Source: Lachnospiraceae bacterium (GTDB taxonomy: Bacteria > Bacillota > Clostridia > Lachnospirales > Lachnospiraceae). Taken from it: a DNA stretch of 64,000 nucleotides. The notes beneath the pieces were generated by a model. It saw only the letters and a list, made by a program, of their open reading frames with translations. It was not told the DNA's origin and did not search any database. How positions within the stretch are numbered: the stretch's first letter is position 1; each line of letters begins with the position of its first letter. The position numbers and the translations under genes were made by a program. The stretch is from contig WRAQ01000012.1 in NCBI GenBank assembly GCA_009780115.1, positions 1 through 64,000 on the forward strand, in the 5' to 3' direction. Of this stretch, positions 25,890-35,142 are shown one piece after another.

Positions 25890-26777
25890 ATGAGTATGCA
25901 GTTAAAGAATGGAGATATTTTGGTTTTTAAAGCAGATGAACATTGGATTAGCAAAGCAATCGCCCTATTAACAAACTCTGATGTAAGTCATTCGGCAATG
26001 ATGTACAGCGAAGGGCAGCTTGTTGAAATGGGTTTGTCCGGAATAGGTGTGAACCGGGTTACAGTAGAAACGGAGGGGCGGAAGACATATGTAATGCGGC
26101 TTGACCCCGGGAATAGTACCAACCCTTTGCTGGAAGCCGCAAAAGTTTACATAGATGCCGATACCGTTTACAATATTCCGGCCCTTGCGATGATCGGCGG
26201 GATTGTAATTTACCGGTATATCCGGCCAACACCTAAATATGTCCATGTAATTGACCTGGTTATCCGGGCTGCTTGTATTGCCGTCAACAAACTGATTGAA
26301 GAAATCAGAGGAACCGGCAAAACGATGACCTGTTCACAACTTGTTTATCAGATATATTTTGATTGCGGCAAGGATTATTATATCAAGCTGATTGACCCGC
26401 TGGTGAAAAAAAATGCTGATATGGCCGATGGTTTAATCTGTTTTGCCGATATGATAGAGGATATAGAAGTTCCTTTAGAGCAGGTAGAATTTGATAATGA
26501 ATTGGAAGAACTTCACGATGACCCGGAAGAATTAGCCCATCAGCTTTATCTTGCTGCAATTGAGGCACAAGAAGTTGAAGTTGATATGCTGGCTTCACCG
26601 GCAAGTATCAATAAAGCGGCTAAAAGTGCCAAAAAATTACTTGATTTATTAGAAGAATTATTAGCGCAATGCGATTCAAAATTACCGCTTAATTCACTTT
26701 TTGTAGCCCCTTCTGATTTACTTAAAGCAAAAAACCTTAAGCAAGCCGGAATTGTTAATACGAAGGTAAAAAGTTGA
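25890..26777 (+). CDS. YiiX/YebB-like permuted papain-fold hydrolase
   Basis: A 295-residue protein whose first 180 residues resemble YiiX-type permuted papain-like enzymes of the NlpC/P60 superfamily. The opening GDILVFK, the histidine in [11 protein letters not shown] and the later cysteine in [15 protein letters not shown] occur in the circularly permuted order (His before Cys) typical of that group, with a potential third acidic or polar residue in GQLVEM. The C-terminal 110 residues are acidic and helical ([22 protein letters not shown]) with no family I recognise. No signal peptide is visible. Substrate is unknown; lipid-linked or amide-bond substrates are proposed for relatives. It is followed by a hybrid kinase in probable operon. 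Confidence 0.7.
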   Translation: MSMQLKNGDILVFKADEHWISKAIALLTNSDVSHSAMMYSEGQLVEMGLSGIGVNRVTVETEGRKTYVMRLDPGNSTNPLLEAAKVYIDADTVYNIPALAMIGGIVIYRYIRPTPKYVHVIDLVIRAACIAVNKLIEEIRGTGKTMTCSQLVYQIYFDCGKDYYIKLIDPLVKKNADMADGLICFADMIEDIEVPLEQVEFDNELEELHDDPEELAHQLYLAAIEAQEVEVDMLASPASINKAAKSAKKLLDLLEELLAQCDSKLPLNSLFVAPSDLLKAKNLKQAGIVNTKVKS

Positions 26778-26825
26778 AAATCATAGATTTTTCAACGGGA
26801 GATTTGTGTTACACAAAAAGTCTCC
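26773..26825 (+). other. Two tandem hairpins between the YiiX-like gene and the kinase, stop codon inside the first
   Basis: GTTGAAAA (26773-26780) pairs with TTTTCAAC (26789-26796), and GGAGA (26798-26802) pairs with TCTCC (26821-26825) with an inner GTGT/ACAC. The TGA stop at 26775-26777 sits in the first arm, as in 22108-22169. Confidence 0.55.
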
Positions 26826-26841
26826 AGACTGCGGAAAGAGT

Positions 26842-29256
26842 ATGGTTATAATAATGAATCCTAAAGCACAGGCCGGCTTGTTTGAAGCGTACCAACACAA
26901 AGTAACACGAACAATCAGTAAGATTTTGGCGATTACGTTTTTTGTTGTCCCTTCATATTGGCTGCTCGTGTTTTTTATTGATGTTTCCGATTCTTTTGTA
27001 GTAAATACAAGATATGATTTGGTGCTTCCTTCATTGGCTCTTGGTTTTATCGTTTGCTATCTGCCGACGATTTTGCTCAAGTTAAAAGTAGCAGAACAGT
27101 ATATAAAATACTTTGCGATAATCCCTCTTGGAATAGCAATTGTTTTTTTCTATGCTTATATTGGTGTAGTCATCCGGATATTATTTGTGTTAATGCCGAT
27201 TATTTCAACCTTATATTTCGACAAAAAATTTACGCTCAAAATGTCAATCATCAATTATTTTATTATTTTGATAGGGTTATACATAGCCAGTCCTGCTGAT
27301 GTTGACCGGTATGCAGTCTACGATACGGCAGGGGCGGTATTTATTGCAAAAGCGATTAGCTTGTCGATTGAAATTTTGCCGATTACGATTGTTCTGGTTG
27401 CCCTCGCCGGGTTTGCCAGAGGGTTGATGGAAAAACTAGCCGAAGCCGAGAATGAAAAGTACCGGGCCGAAATAGCGGAAGCGCAAAACAAAGCAAAAAG
27501 TACATTCCTTGCTACGATGTCGCATGAAATCCGCACCCCGATGAACGCTATTTTGGGAATAACGCAAATGGAGCTGCTTGACCCGGATTTACCGGAAAGA
27601 AATATCGCCGCTTTGGAGCAAATCAATGCCTCCGGCAATACTTTATTAGGTATTATCAATGATATATTGGATATGTCAAAAATTGAAGCGGGTAAATTTG
27701 AACTAAGCCCCGCCCCATATGACGTTGCAAGTTTTATCCACGATTCAACCCAATTAAATGCCATCCGGATTGGCTCAAGGGAAATCAGATTCTTAATTGA
27801 AGCGGATGAAAACCTGCCTTCCAGGATAAACGGGGATGAATTGCGGATTAGGCAGATTATCAACAACCTGCTTTCAAATGCCTTTAAATATACAGAAAAG
27901 GGTTATGTTAAGCTGTCAGTTAGCCATGAAATTTTATCAGAGCAGGATTTGGAATTAAAGCTTATTGTCGAAGATACCGGCCAAGGTATGAAACCGGATG
28001 ATTTGGAAAAACTTTTTTCCGAATATACCCGCTTTAATATGGAAGCCAACCGGTCTACGGAAGGAACCGGCATTGGCTTAAATATTACTAACAGTTTGAT
28101 AAAGATGATGGAAGGCACGATTAATGTCACGAGCGAATATGGCAAGGGTTCTATATTTACGGTAACGGTTCGCCAAAAAGTAGTATCCGGCGCGGCTCCT
28201 ATTGGTACGGAAGTTTCGGAAAACTTAAAGCGTTTTATCTTATTAGGCAAAAAAAAGCGGCAGCAGTTTGAATACGAAATTATGCCTTACGGAAGTGTGC
28301 TGATTGTTGATGATGTCGATACGAACTTGTATGTTGCCCGGGGCCTGATGACACCTTACCAGTTGGAAATCGAAACAGTTAATAGCGGGTTTAAAGCAAT
28401 TGAGGTTCTTGAAAATAAAGCTTTTGACATAGTTTTTATGGACCATATGATGCCGGAAATGGATGGAATCGAAACGACCCTTAAACTTCGCGAAACGGGT
28501 TATAAAGGTACAATTGTCGCCCTTACAGCAAATGCAATTGTTGGTAACGATAAGATGTTTAAAGCGAATGGTTTTGATGATTTTCTTTCCAAACCGATCG
28601 ACATCCGGCAGTTAAATAATGTATTGCACAAGTTTATCCGTGAAAAGCAACCTGCTTCCGTAATTGAAGAAGCAAAACGGCGGCAAAAAAACATAAACGA
28701 AGAGGTAAAAGTTAATCAGGGTTCTGACGATGAATTACTTGCTATTTTTGCCCGGGATGCCAGGAAGGTAATCCCTGTCATTAATAAAATACATCAAGAT
28801 ATAGAAACCGTTTCGGATGAGGATTTACGGTTATTTGTTGTGAATGTCCACGCTATGAAAAGCGCCCTTGCGAATATTGGCGAAGAACCGGCGGCAAAAC
28901 TGGCGGGCACATTGGAAGAAGCCGGAAAAGCGGTTGACAAAGGTGTGATTACGGATGAAACTCCGGCTTTTATCGAAAGGCTTACCGAGATAATAACGAG
29001 GATAGATGCAAACTCAAGCATAAATAATGAAGCCATTGATTCCGGCCCGGACTTACTTCGGGAAAAAATGAAGCTTATTACTGCAGCTTGTGACGACTAC
29101 GATGACCAGACGGCTGATGCAATACTTTCAGAATTAAAGGAAATGGTATGGTCGAAGGGAACAAATGAATTTCTTGGAAAAATTGCTGAACATATTTTGC
29201 ACAGTGATTTTGAGAATGCTGCTGACCTTGCCAAGAACTTATATCAACAGAATTAA
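26842..29256 (+). CDS. Hybrid histidine kinase (membrane sensor, HisKA, HATPase, receiver, HPt)
   Basis: An approximately 804-residue hybrid sensor kinase. Six or so N-terminal membrane helices span about residues 15-200, a short coiled coil leads to the H-box [15 protein letters not shown], then the ATPase N, G1 and G2 boxes ([31 protein letters not shown]), a receiver domain with Asp in [14 protein letters not shown] and lysine in DDFLSKPI, and a C-terminal HPt with [14 protein letters not shown]. The membrane domain is of an unrecognised type. No DNA-binding output exists here, so a separate regulator must finish the relay. The start is uncertain between ATG 26842 and ATG 26854. Confidence 0.92.
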   Translation: MVIIMNPKAQAGLFEAYQHKVTRTISKILAITFFVVPSYWLLVFFIDVSDSFVVNTRYDLVLPSLALGFIVCYLPTILLKLKVAEQYIKYFAIIPLGIAIVFFYAYIGVVIRILFVLMPIISTLYFDKKFTLKMSIINYFIILIGLYIASPADVDRYAVYDTAGAVFIAKAISLSIEILPITIVLVALAGFARGLMEKLAEAENEKYRAEIAEAQNKAKSTFLATMSHEIRTPMNAILGITQMELLDPDLPERNIAALEQINASGNTLLGIINDILDMSKIEAGKFELSPAPYDVASFIHDSTQLNAIRIGSREIRFLIEADENLPSRINGDELRIRQIINNLLSNAFKYTEKGYVKLSVSHEILSEQDLELKLIVEDTGQGMKPDDLEKLFSEYTRFNMEANRSTEGTGIGLNITNSLIKMMEGTINVTSEYGKGSIFTVTVRQKVVSGAAPIGTEVSENLKRFILLGKKKRQQFEYEIMPYGSVLIVDDVDTNLYVARGLMTPYQLEIETVNSGFKAIEVLENKAFDIVFMDHMMPEMDGIETTLKLRETGYKGTIVALTANAIVGNDKMFKANGFDDFLSKPIDIRQLNNVLHKFIREKQPASVIEEAKRRQKNINEEVKVNQGSDDELLAIFARDARKVIPVINKIHQDIETVSDEDLRLFVVNVHAMKSALANIGEEPAAKLAGTLEEAGKAVDKGVITDETPAFIERLTEIITRIDANSSINNEAIDSGPDLLREKMKLITAACDDYDDQTADAILSELKEMVWSKGTNEFLGKIAEHILHSDFENAADLAKNLYQQN

Positions 29257-29278
29257 TTAAGAGAAAAGGGTAAAAAAG

Positions 29279-30841
29279 ATGAAGAAGATTCATATCAATC
29301 AACTGGGTTATCGCCCGGCTGATACGAAAAAAGCAACAATTACTATCAACGCGAGTAGATTTTCAGTTATCCGCGCATCGGACCGAAAAATAGTTTTCCG
29401 TGACTATACCGGGGCGGCATTTGATGATGCCGCTTCCGGTGATACGGTTAAGATAGCTGATTTTTCTTATTTAAGCGAAAAAGGTACATACTTTATCACC
29501 GCTAAGGAAGAGGGCTCAACCCTTGAAGAGTCTTATCCCTTTGTCATTACTGATGACCCGTACAAAGAAATGCGTAAAGCATTGCTTGATTTTTTCCACT
29601 ATCAAAAGTGCGGTGTTGATTTGGAATGCGGGAAATGGTCGCACCCTGCCTGTCATACGCAATTTGCGACGATTTACGGCACCGGGGAGAAGAAAGATGT
29701 TTCCGGCGGCTGGCATGATGCTGGTGATTATGGCCGCTATATCGTCCCGGCGGCAATGACAATTGCCGATTTATTGCTTGCATATGAACTTGCCCCCAAT
29801 CCGGACGAAGGGCTCCTTGATATTGTCTGGTTTGAAATCGAATGGATGCTGAAGATGCAGGATGAGTCAAACGGCGGAGTTTATCACAAAGTTACCTGCA
29901 AAAATTTCAATGCCTTTGATGAAATGCCCGAAGATGAGTTGGAGGAACTTTTCATCTTGCCGGTATCATTGGCCGCGACCGCTGACTTTGCTGCGAGTAT
30001 TGCCCTTGCATCGCGTTTTTATCCTGAAAAAAAAGAAATGTTGATAAACGCGGCGAAACACGCCTTTGAATGGTGCTTGGAAAATCCGGACGAGCCGTCT
30101 TTTAAGAACCCCCCCGATATCAAAACCGGCCCTTACGGCAATTGGCTTGGCATTGATGAATATTACGAAAATAAACGTTTTTGGGCAGCTTGTGAATTGT
30201 TTGTTGCAACCGGTGAAGAAAAATACCATAGTTATATTAAAGGAAGTGACCTTTTTACCGGGCTTGGCTGGCAAAATGTTGGTGCCTACGGCTTGTATGC
30301 TTACATTACCCAAGCAGGTGAACGGGCTGATGAGATGCAAATAAGGCGCATGAAAGAATGTTTTCAGGCAGCTTGTTTTGAGATAATTAATAATTACAAA
30401 ACTGACGGGTATGGGGTTTCACTTGGGACAACCTATCGCTGGGGCAGCAATATCGATGTTGGAAATAATGCGATGATGCTGATTCTCGGGTCTTTAATCT
30501 TTACGGAAAAAGCCTTGGAATACAAAGAAATTGCCTTGGATCATATTCATTATTTGCTTGGGCGGAATGCCCTATCGCAAAGTTATATCACCGGTTATGG
30601 CCACCAGCCGGCGAAAAATCCCCATCACCGCCCATCGATTTCAAAGGGTGAAGCCGTTCCCGGAATGGTCGTTGGCGGCCCCTGTATGAATACCGATGCC
30701 GATGAGGATTTGATGGCGGCCTGTACGGGTATGCCGCCGGCAAAGTGCTATATTGACCATGCCGGCAGCTATGCTTCCAATGAAATCACGATTTATTGGA
30801 ACTCCCCCGCGTACTTTGTAGTTGCGGTGCTGGATTTGTAG
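29279..30841 (+). CDS. Intracellular GH9 cellulase/cellodextrinase
   Basis: A 520-residue family 9 glycoside hydrolase acting on beta-1,4-glucans or cello-oligosaccharides. An Ig-like CelD_N domain begins it (IHINQLGYRPADTKKATI, about 1-90), followed by the (alpha/alpha)6 barrel with GGWHDAGDYGRY, which holds the two catalytic aspartates, and the C-terminal SNEITIYWNSPAYFVVA with the acid glutamate. The usual signal peptide and dockerin or carbohydrate-binding modules are missing, so it should be cytoplasmic and act on imported oligosaccharides, alongside the GH94 phosphorylase. SD AGAAAAGGG precedes the ATG. Confidence 0.93.
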   Translation: MKKIHINQLGYRPADTKKATITINASRFSVIRASDRKIVFRDYTGAAFDDAASGDTVKIADFSYLSEKGTYFITAKEEGSTLEESYPFVITDDPYKEMRKALLDFFHYQKCGVDLECGKWSHPACHTQFATIYGTGEKKDVSGGWHDAGDYGRYIVPAAMTIADLLLAYELAPNPDEGLLDIVWFEIEWMLKMQDESNGGVYHKVTCKNFNAFDEMPEDELEELFILPVSLAATADFAASIALASRFYPEKKEMLINAAKHAFEWCLENPDEPSFKNPPDIKTGPYGNWLGIDEYYENKRFWAACELFVATGEEKYHSYIKGSDLFTGLGWQNVGAYGLYAYITQAGERADEMQIRRMKECFQAACFEIINNYKTDGYGVSLGTTYRWGSNIDVGNNAMMLILGSLIFTEKALEYKEIALDHIHYLLGRNALSQSYITGYGHQPAKNPHHRPSISKGEAVPGMVVGGPCMNTDADEDLMAACTGMPPAKCYIDHAGSYASNEITIYWNSPAYFVVAVLDL

Positions 30842-30873
30842 GGAGCGGGCGATTTTAAATAAATTGTTCGTGA

Positions 30874-31005
30874 GTGACATTCTGACTTCGCAAGCAGACC
30901 CTTGAGAAACGTCGTTACTAGGTTTCGTATTTAGAAACCGTATGTAACGCAACGATTTCTCATGGAGCGAGAGCGTGTTCTGCGGCCGAAGTACAGAAAT
31001 GTCAC
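30874..31005 (+). repeat. Family 1 structured repeat, copy C
   Basis: GTGACATT (30874-30881) pairs with AATGTCAC (30998-31005), ACTTCG (30885-30890) with CGAAGT (30987-30992), GAGAAA (30904-30909) with TTTCTC (30956-30961), GTTAC (30914-30918) with GTAAC (30944-30948) and GGTTTC (30921-30926) with GAAACC (30934-30939). A GAGA-capped hairpin (around 30964-30976) matches the GNRA loop of the other copies. It aligns with the reverse complement of 650-788 and lies between two convergent genes. Confidence 0.85.
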
Positions 31006-31036
31006 ACGCGGAATAATGACTTTTAGTATCGCTCGC

Positions 31037-32284
31037 TTAATCAAATACCACCGTCAACATCTCATTCTTGCCATCAAGCGCAAACCTTTGCTTAATTTTT
31101 TCACCACCGCAAGAAACAATATAATCACCGCGAAAGCCGGACAGAGTGACTGCTCCGGCTTCGTTTGTTGCCAGAGATTCTTTTGTCCACCATTCGCCCT
31201 TAATTTTTTCCATCAATGCTTCATAAACCGGCTTAATACTATTGTCTTCACGCAAAAGCCCTGACGGGGCCTTTAGCCATTTGCCGTCGGCGGGGTCCCA
31301 GGTGGTGATTGCTTCAACACTAGGATGGGAAAATAAAAGTTCATATAATTCGACAGCTTCCCTGGCCTGGCGCTCCTCACCGGCCGGAGTACTTGGCCAC
31401 TCGTCTACCTGCCAATCGTTTAAGTCATCGATATGGGCAGGCATGATTTCACCGGATATCAAAGTATTTTCTGTGAAATGTAAGGGTAAGCCGAAATGTT
31501 CGAAACGTTCAAGGATTTGGTGGAACCACTCAACACCCTTATAACCTTGGTGCTGATGAGTTTGAAGGCCGATTACATCAATTGGGATATCTGCTTGCAG
31601 ACAGCCGTCAATTAAGATTTCATATTTTGTACTCAAATCGAAATCATTTAAGAGGAAGGTCCCGTGCGGATTCGCCGCTACCGCGGCCTCAAAAACCTCA
31701 CGAATCAAACCAACACGCCCCATTTCTTTGCAGATGCGGGTAATTGCATTATCATATTTATCAAAAATAGGCATAATTACTACTTCATTGATGACATCCC
31801 ACGAATCAATAATACCTTTAAAAGCTAAAACATCACGTTCAATCCGCTCAAGGGCTTTTTTCAGAATCTCATTATTTGAATATTTCATCAGCCATGTCGG
31901 CCAGACAGTATGCCAGCATAGCGGATGGCCTTTGAGGAAAACATCCCGCTCTTTTAACCATTTTGCCGCTGCCATAACCCGGCTTTCATCAGGTTTTCCT
32001 TCTTCCGCTTCATAACGGCCAAGATAAAAAGGTAAGGTTAGATAGTTATTAAGTTTGAGAATTTTATCCATCCGGTCTTCAAGAAATTCTTTGCGGCCGG
32101 CAGAGATTGGCACGCCATCCATAATGCCGCTGGCAAGTTCGACAGAATCAAAACCACCACAACCAAAAAGAAATTCGTGTCTGGTTTGCTCAATTTTCAC
32201 CTCTCGATTTTTTACTGGTGTACCGTCGGAATGAATCAGATTTAAAGTGACTTGTGATTTGCGGTGCTCATATTTTTTGCTCAT
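31037..32284 (-). CDS. Intracellular GH10 endo-beta-1,4-xylanase
   Basis: A 415-residue family 10 glycoside hydrolase that cleaves xylan or xylo-oligosaccharides. GHPLCWHTVWPTWL and WDVINEVVI (acid/base glutamate) are typical, and HFTENTLIS holds the nucleophile. The protein begins with a short beta-rich stretch in place of a signal peptide and ends with a small beta domain (GAVTLSGFRGDYIVSCGGEKIKQRFAL). It should be cytoplasmic, splitting imported xylo-oligosaccharides. It is convergent with the GH9 gene. The start ATG 32284 follows AGGACAAT, a modest ribosome binding site. Confidence 0.92.
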   Translation of the reverse strand: MSKKYEHRKSQVTLNLIHSDGTPVKNREVKIEQTRHEFLFGCGGFDSVELASGIMDGVPISAGRKEFLEDRMDKILKLNNYLTLPFYLGRYEAEEGKPDESRVMAAAKWLKERDVFLKGHPLCWHTVWPTWLMKYSNNEILKKALERIERDVLAFKGIIDSWDVINEVVIMPIFDKYDNAITRICKEMGRVGLIREVFEAAVAANPHGTFLLNDFDLSTKYEILIDGCLQADIPIDVIGLQTHQHQGYKGVEWFHQILERFEHFGLPLHFTENTLISGEIMPAHIDDLNDWQVDEWPSTPAGEERQAREAVELYELLFSHPSVEAITTWDPADGKWLKAPSGLLREDNSIKPVYEALMEKIKGEWWTKESLATNEAGAVTLSGFRGDYIVSCGGEKIKQRFALDGKNEMLTVVFD

Positions 32285-32357
32285 GAGATTGTCCTGTTAC
32301 TATTAATAGTTAAAGTAACATTGTCCTTTCTAATTTATATTTAGAGTATAGCATAGT

Positions 32358-32386
32358 TTGCCTTTGGATGGGATATGTGATAAAAT
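32358..32386 (+). promoter_or_regulatory. Sigma-A promoter giving a probable leaderless mRNA
   Basis: TTGCCT (32358-32363), 17 bases, TAAAAT (32381-32386). The ATG of the next gene is at 32394, only seven bases beyond, which is about where transcription would start. Confidence 0.55.
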
Positions 32387-32393
32387 TATTTTT

Positions 32394-34013
32394 ATGAAAA
32401 AAAAGAATTACCTTGTGCTATTTATTATCATTTTTGTTTCATTGATTCTTGGGCTTTTCGGCGGCCATGTATTAAACCAATACAATCAAGTATACAAAAT
32501 TTGTTATAGCGAAGCAGGGGTAGCGATTTACCCGTCTGATTTTTTCAAAAAAGGCGGCGAAGAAGCTGTATTTACCGCTGATAGTGAACCATTTTTGATT
32601 AATAGGCCCGGTGAATATCAGATTAGGTTAAAGAATGGCTGGTTTAATTTTAAATCAACATTAATTATCGAAGATACGATTCCCCCGCAGGGGACAGTAA
32701 CAACGGTACATAAGCTGGTTGGCAGTGATTTAAGCCCCGGCGATTTTATTACGGAAATAATTGATGCAACTGAAGTGAGCCTTGCTTTTGTTGACCTGCC
32801 TGACAATAGCATTACCGGCCGTCAGGATATAACTATCCGGCTGACTGATTTAGGCGGGAATCATACGATTTTGACAGCAACTTTATTTCTTGCGGAAATA
32901 AATGAGACCGTCATGATTGAAGCCGGTGAACAGTTGCCGGAAATAGATGATTTTATTATTTTTGCGGAAGAGGCCTTTTTTATCAGTGATATAAATTTAA
33001 TTGATAATAATTTACCCGGTGAATATCTGGTTATATTAAATATTGACGGCGGGATTTATGAAACTTTTTTTACTATTATTGATACTGTCCCTCCGGTTTT
33101 TAACACCAATGATATCTCCGGTTTTTCCTTGCTTCCCTATGAAGCTTTAGATTTTGTGACTGATTATTATGATGTCTCTCCGGTAACATTTCATTTTTTA
33201 GAAGAGCCGGATTTTACTTATATCGGTACTCAGGAAGTGACAATTATCGCAAGGGACAGCGGCGGAAATGAAGCAATAGAAACGGCATTTCTTACGCTTA
33301 AAGCCGATACCGAACCGCCGGTTATTAAGGGGGCGGTTGATTTTACAGTTCAGGCCGGTGATACAATTGCCTATATGAAAAATGTTGTTGCAATTGATAA
33401 TAACCCCATCGGTTTGGAATTTTACGTTGACCCAAGTGCTGTTGATGTTAATACGCCCGGGGCCTATCCGGTTCACTATATCGCCCGTGATATGGCCGGA
33501 AATGAGACTATTGTTACCATTACTCTGACAGTCGTGCCAAAAGTTTATGATATTGAAGAGATATATTCAAGAGCCGATGAGATACTTGAACGTATTTTCA
33601 CCGATGAAATGACAGAGCGGGATAAATTGTGGGCAATTTACCGTTATAATATGAACAATATTTTCTTTGAGGCAACCTGGGAAAAAGGGACTTGGCTGCA
33701 AGCGGCGCATGATGGGCTTTTCAATCGCCGCGGTGATTGTTACGTTTATGCGATGACGGCTAAAGTATTACTTGACCGGGCCGGAATTAAAAACGAAGAT
33801 ATTGAAAAAATCGTGACTCGGAGCCGGCATTATTGGCATTTGGTTGATTTGGGCGACGGCTGGTATCATTTTGATACGACACCCCGTAGTGATAAAGTGG
33901 TAATATTCATGTGGACTAATGAGCAAATTAAAGAGCTGATGGAAGAAACAAGGTACAATTCCCACCGCTATGACCCCGATATTTATCCGCTCGACCGGCG
34001 GCCGATTAATTAG
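32394..34013 (+). CDS. Membrane-anchored protein with Ig-like repeats and transglutaminase-like domain
   Basis: A 539-residue protein, anchored by an N-terminal hydrophobic helix (YLVLFIIIFVSLILGLFGG) and exposed outside. Three or four repeats of the DUF5011/Ig-like type follow (each with IDTVPPVF, DNSITGRQDITI, PPVIKGAVDFTVQAGD patterns, about 90-390). The C-terminal transglutaminase-like domain carries a complete triad: Cys in RRGDCYVYAMTA, His in RSRHYWHLV, Asp in YHFDTTPR. Protease or amidase activity on surface material is the family expectation. It has no Shine-Dalgarno sequence before ATG 32394. Confidence 0.85.
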   Translation: MKKKNYLVLFIIIFVSLILGLFGGHVLNQYNQVYKICYSEAGVAIYPSDFFKKGGEEAVFTADSEPFLINRPGEYQIRLKNGWFNFKSTLIIEDTIPPQGTVTTVHKLVGSDLSPGDFITEIIDATEVSLAFVDLPDNSITGRQDITIRLTDLGGNHTILTATLFLAEINETVMIEAGEQLPEIDDFIIFAEEAFFISDINLIDNNLPGEYLVILNIDGGIYETFFTIIDTVPPVFNTNDISGFSLLPYEALDFVTDYYDVSPVTFHFLEEPDFTYIGTQEVTIIARDSGGNEAIETAFLTLKADTEPPVIKGAVDFTVQAGDTIAYMKNVVAIDNNPIGLEFYVDPSAVDVNTPGAYPVHYIARDMAGNETIVTITLTVVPKVYDIEEIYSRADEILERIFTDEMTERDKLWAIYRYNMNNIFFEATWEKGTWLQAAHDGLFNRRGDCYVYAMTAKVLLDRAGIKNEDIEKIVTRSRHYWHLVDLGDGWYHFDTTPRSDKVVIFMWTNEQIKELMEETRYNSHRYDPDIYPLDRRPIN

Positions 34014-34035
34014 ATAGAAATTGAAAGAGAAAACT

Positions 34036-34758
34036 ATGAAGAAACTCGGCATTATCGGCGGCCTTGGGCCGATGGCAACAGCACATTTTTTAACTCTGAT
34101 TACGAAAATGAGCGAAGCCGAAAAAGAACAAGACCACATTGAGATTTTATTGCATAGCCGCCCGGGGATTCCCGACCGCTCGGCTTTTATCACCGGCAAG
34201 GCTACATTGAGCCCGGAAGCGGATTTAATAGAGCTAGGCAGGAAATTAGCTAATTCCGGGGCGGAAATTTTAGCAATCCCTTGCTTTACCGCCCATTATT
34301 TTATGGAAGTTATTCGCACAGCAGCGGGTATTCCTGTCATTGATGCGATTGATGAGGTTGCCTTATATCTTAAAGAGACAGGGATAAAATCGGTGGGTAT
34401 ACTTGCAACTGACGGTATGATAGAAAGCCGTCTTTATCAAGATAAGTTGCAGAAAGCCGGTAGCGAAGTAATTTTGCCGGAAGCTAAAGGCCAAAAGCAA
34501 ATTGTAGATTTGATTTATGAAATTAAAGGCGGCCGCACCGCTGGTTTTGAAAAGCTTAAGGAATTATCGCAACCCTTATTTGCTGATGGTGCAGAATTAA
34601 TTTTGCTTGGTTGCTCTGAATTGTCAATCATAAAAAACGGCCACTATTTACCTCCGGAATACCTTGATGTACTTGAAGTCCTTGCCCGCCGGGTTGTACT
34701 CGAATGCGGGAATTTGCGGAAAGAGTATGTGAACCTCCGGCAGAGTATGAGAATTTAA
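34036..34758 (+). CDS. Aspartate/glutamate racemase family protein
   Basis: A 240-residue cofactor-independent amino acid racemase with the two-cysteine mechanism. LGIIGGLGPMATAHFL opens it; the first catalytic cysteine is in AIPCFTAHYF and the second in ILLGCSELS. Most relatives read CNTAH and GCTEL; here the residues after the cysteines are Phe and Ser, so substrate preference may be shifted. Start ATG 34036 after GAAAGAGA. It may be co-transcribed with the Ig/transglutaminase gene (22-base gap). Confidence 0.88.
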   Translation: MKKLGIIGGLGPMATAHFLTLITKMSEAEKEQDHIEILLHSRPGIPDRSAFITGKATLSPEADLIELGRKLANSGAEILAIPCFTAHYFMEVIRTAAGIPVIDAIDEVALYLKETGIKSVGILATDGMIESRLYQDKLQKAGSEVILPEAKGQKQIVDLIYEIKGGRTAGFEKLKELSQPLFADGAELILLGCSELSIIKNGHYLPPEYLDVLEVLARRVVLECGNLRKEYVNLRQSMRI

Positions 34759-34768
34759 GATGATGGAT

Positions 34769-34873
34769 GGCAGATAATTTATCTCGCAGGAACCTTAGGC
34801 CGCCTTCTTCCCGGGAAAAAAATTTTATTTTACACCAATTAGGCCGTCGTGACGAAGAGATATTTTATCTGCC
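34769..34873 (+). promoter_or_regulatory. Long inverted-repeat leader ahead of the acyl-carrier/MBOAT operon
   Basis: The 17-base arms at 34769-34785 and 34857-34873 pair at 15 of 17 positions and enclose about 70 bases with a repeated TTAGGCCG and a TTCCCGGGAA palindrome. The acyl carrier gene starts 36 bases later. There is no T-tract, so a leader or cis-regulatory RNA seems more likely than a terminator. Confidence 0.5.
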
Positions 34874-34908
34874 ATAATAGATAGAATTTATGATTTATAA
34901 GGAGAAAT

Positions 34909-35139
34909 ATGAACGAACTACTCGAAATCCTAACCGACCTACACGAAGATATCGACTTCACCACCGCCGAAGCCATCTTCGACAACAAAATCATCGATTC
35001 CTTTGATATTGTATCTATCATTGCTGAAATATATGACCGCTTTGATGTTACTATCTCTGCGGAATACATTGTCCCGGAGAATTTTAACTCCGCCAAAGCT
35101 TTGTTTGCGCTAATAGAAAAGCTACAGGAAGAAAATTGA
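34909..35139 (+). CDS. Acyl carrier protein, DltC-like
   Basis: A 76-residue carrier protein. The phosphopantetheine attachment serine is in NKIIDSFDIVSIIAEIYDRF, in the DSFD form typical of DltC-like and polyketide carriers rather than the DSLD of fatty acid ACP. Start ATG 34909 behind AAGGAG. Directly followed (three-base gap) by an MBOAT acyltransferase and then an SGNH protein: the three genes correspond to DltC, DltB and DltD, but no DltA adenylating enzyme is nearby. Confidence 0.88.
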   Translation: MNELLEILTDLHEDIDFTTAEAIFDNKIIDSFDIVSIIAEIYDRFDVTISAEYIVPENFNSAKALFALIEKLQEEN

Positions 35140-35142
35140 TTT

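Noticed and set aside
29966..30340. Leftward open frame of 124 codons inside the GH9 gene
   Set aside because: Shadow of the GH9 frame; composition-driven and without start signals.
31728..32015. Rightward open frame of 95 codons inside the GH10 gene
   Set aside because: It mirrors the GH10 frame on the other strand, has no ribosome binding site and no recognisable product.
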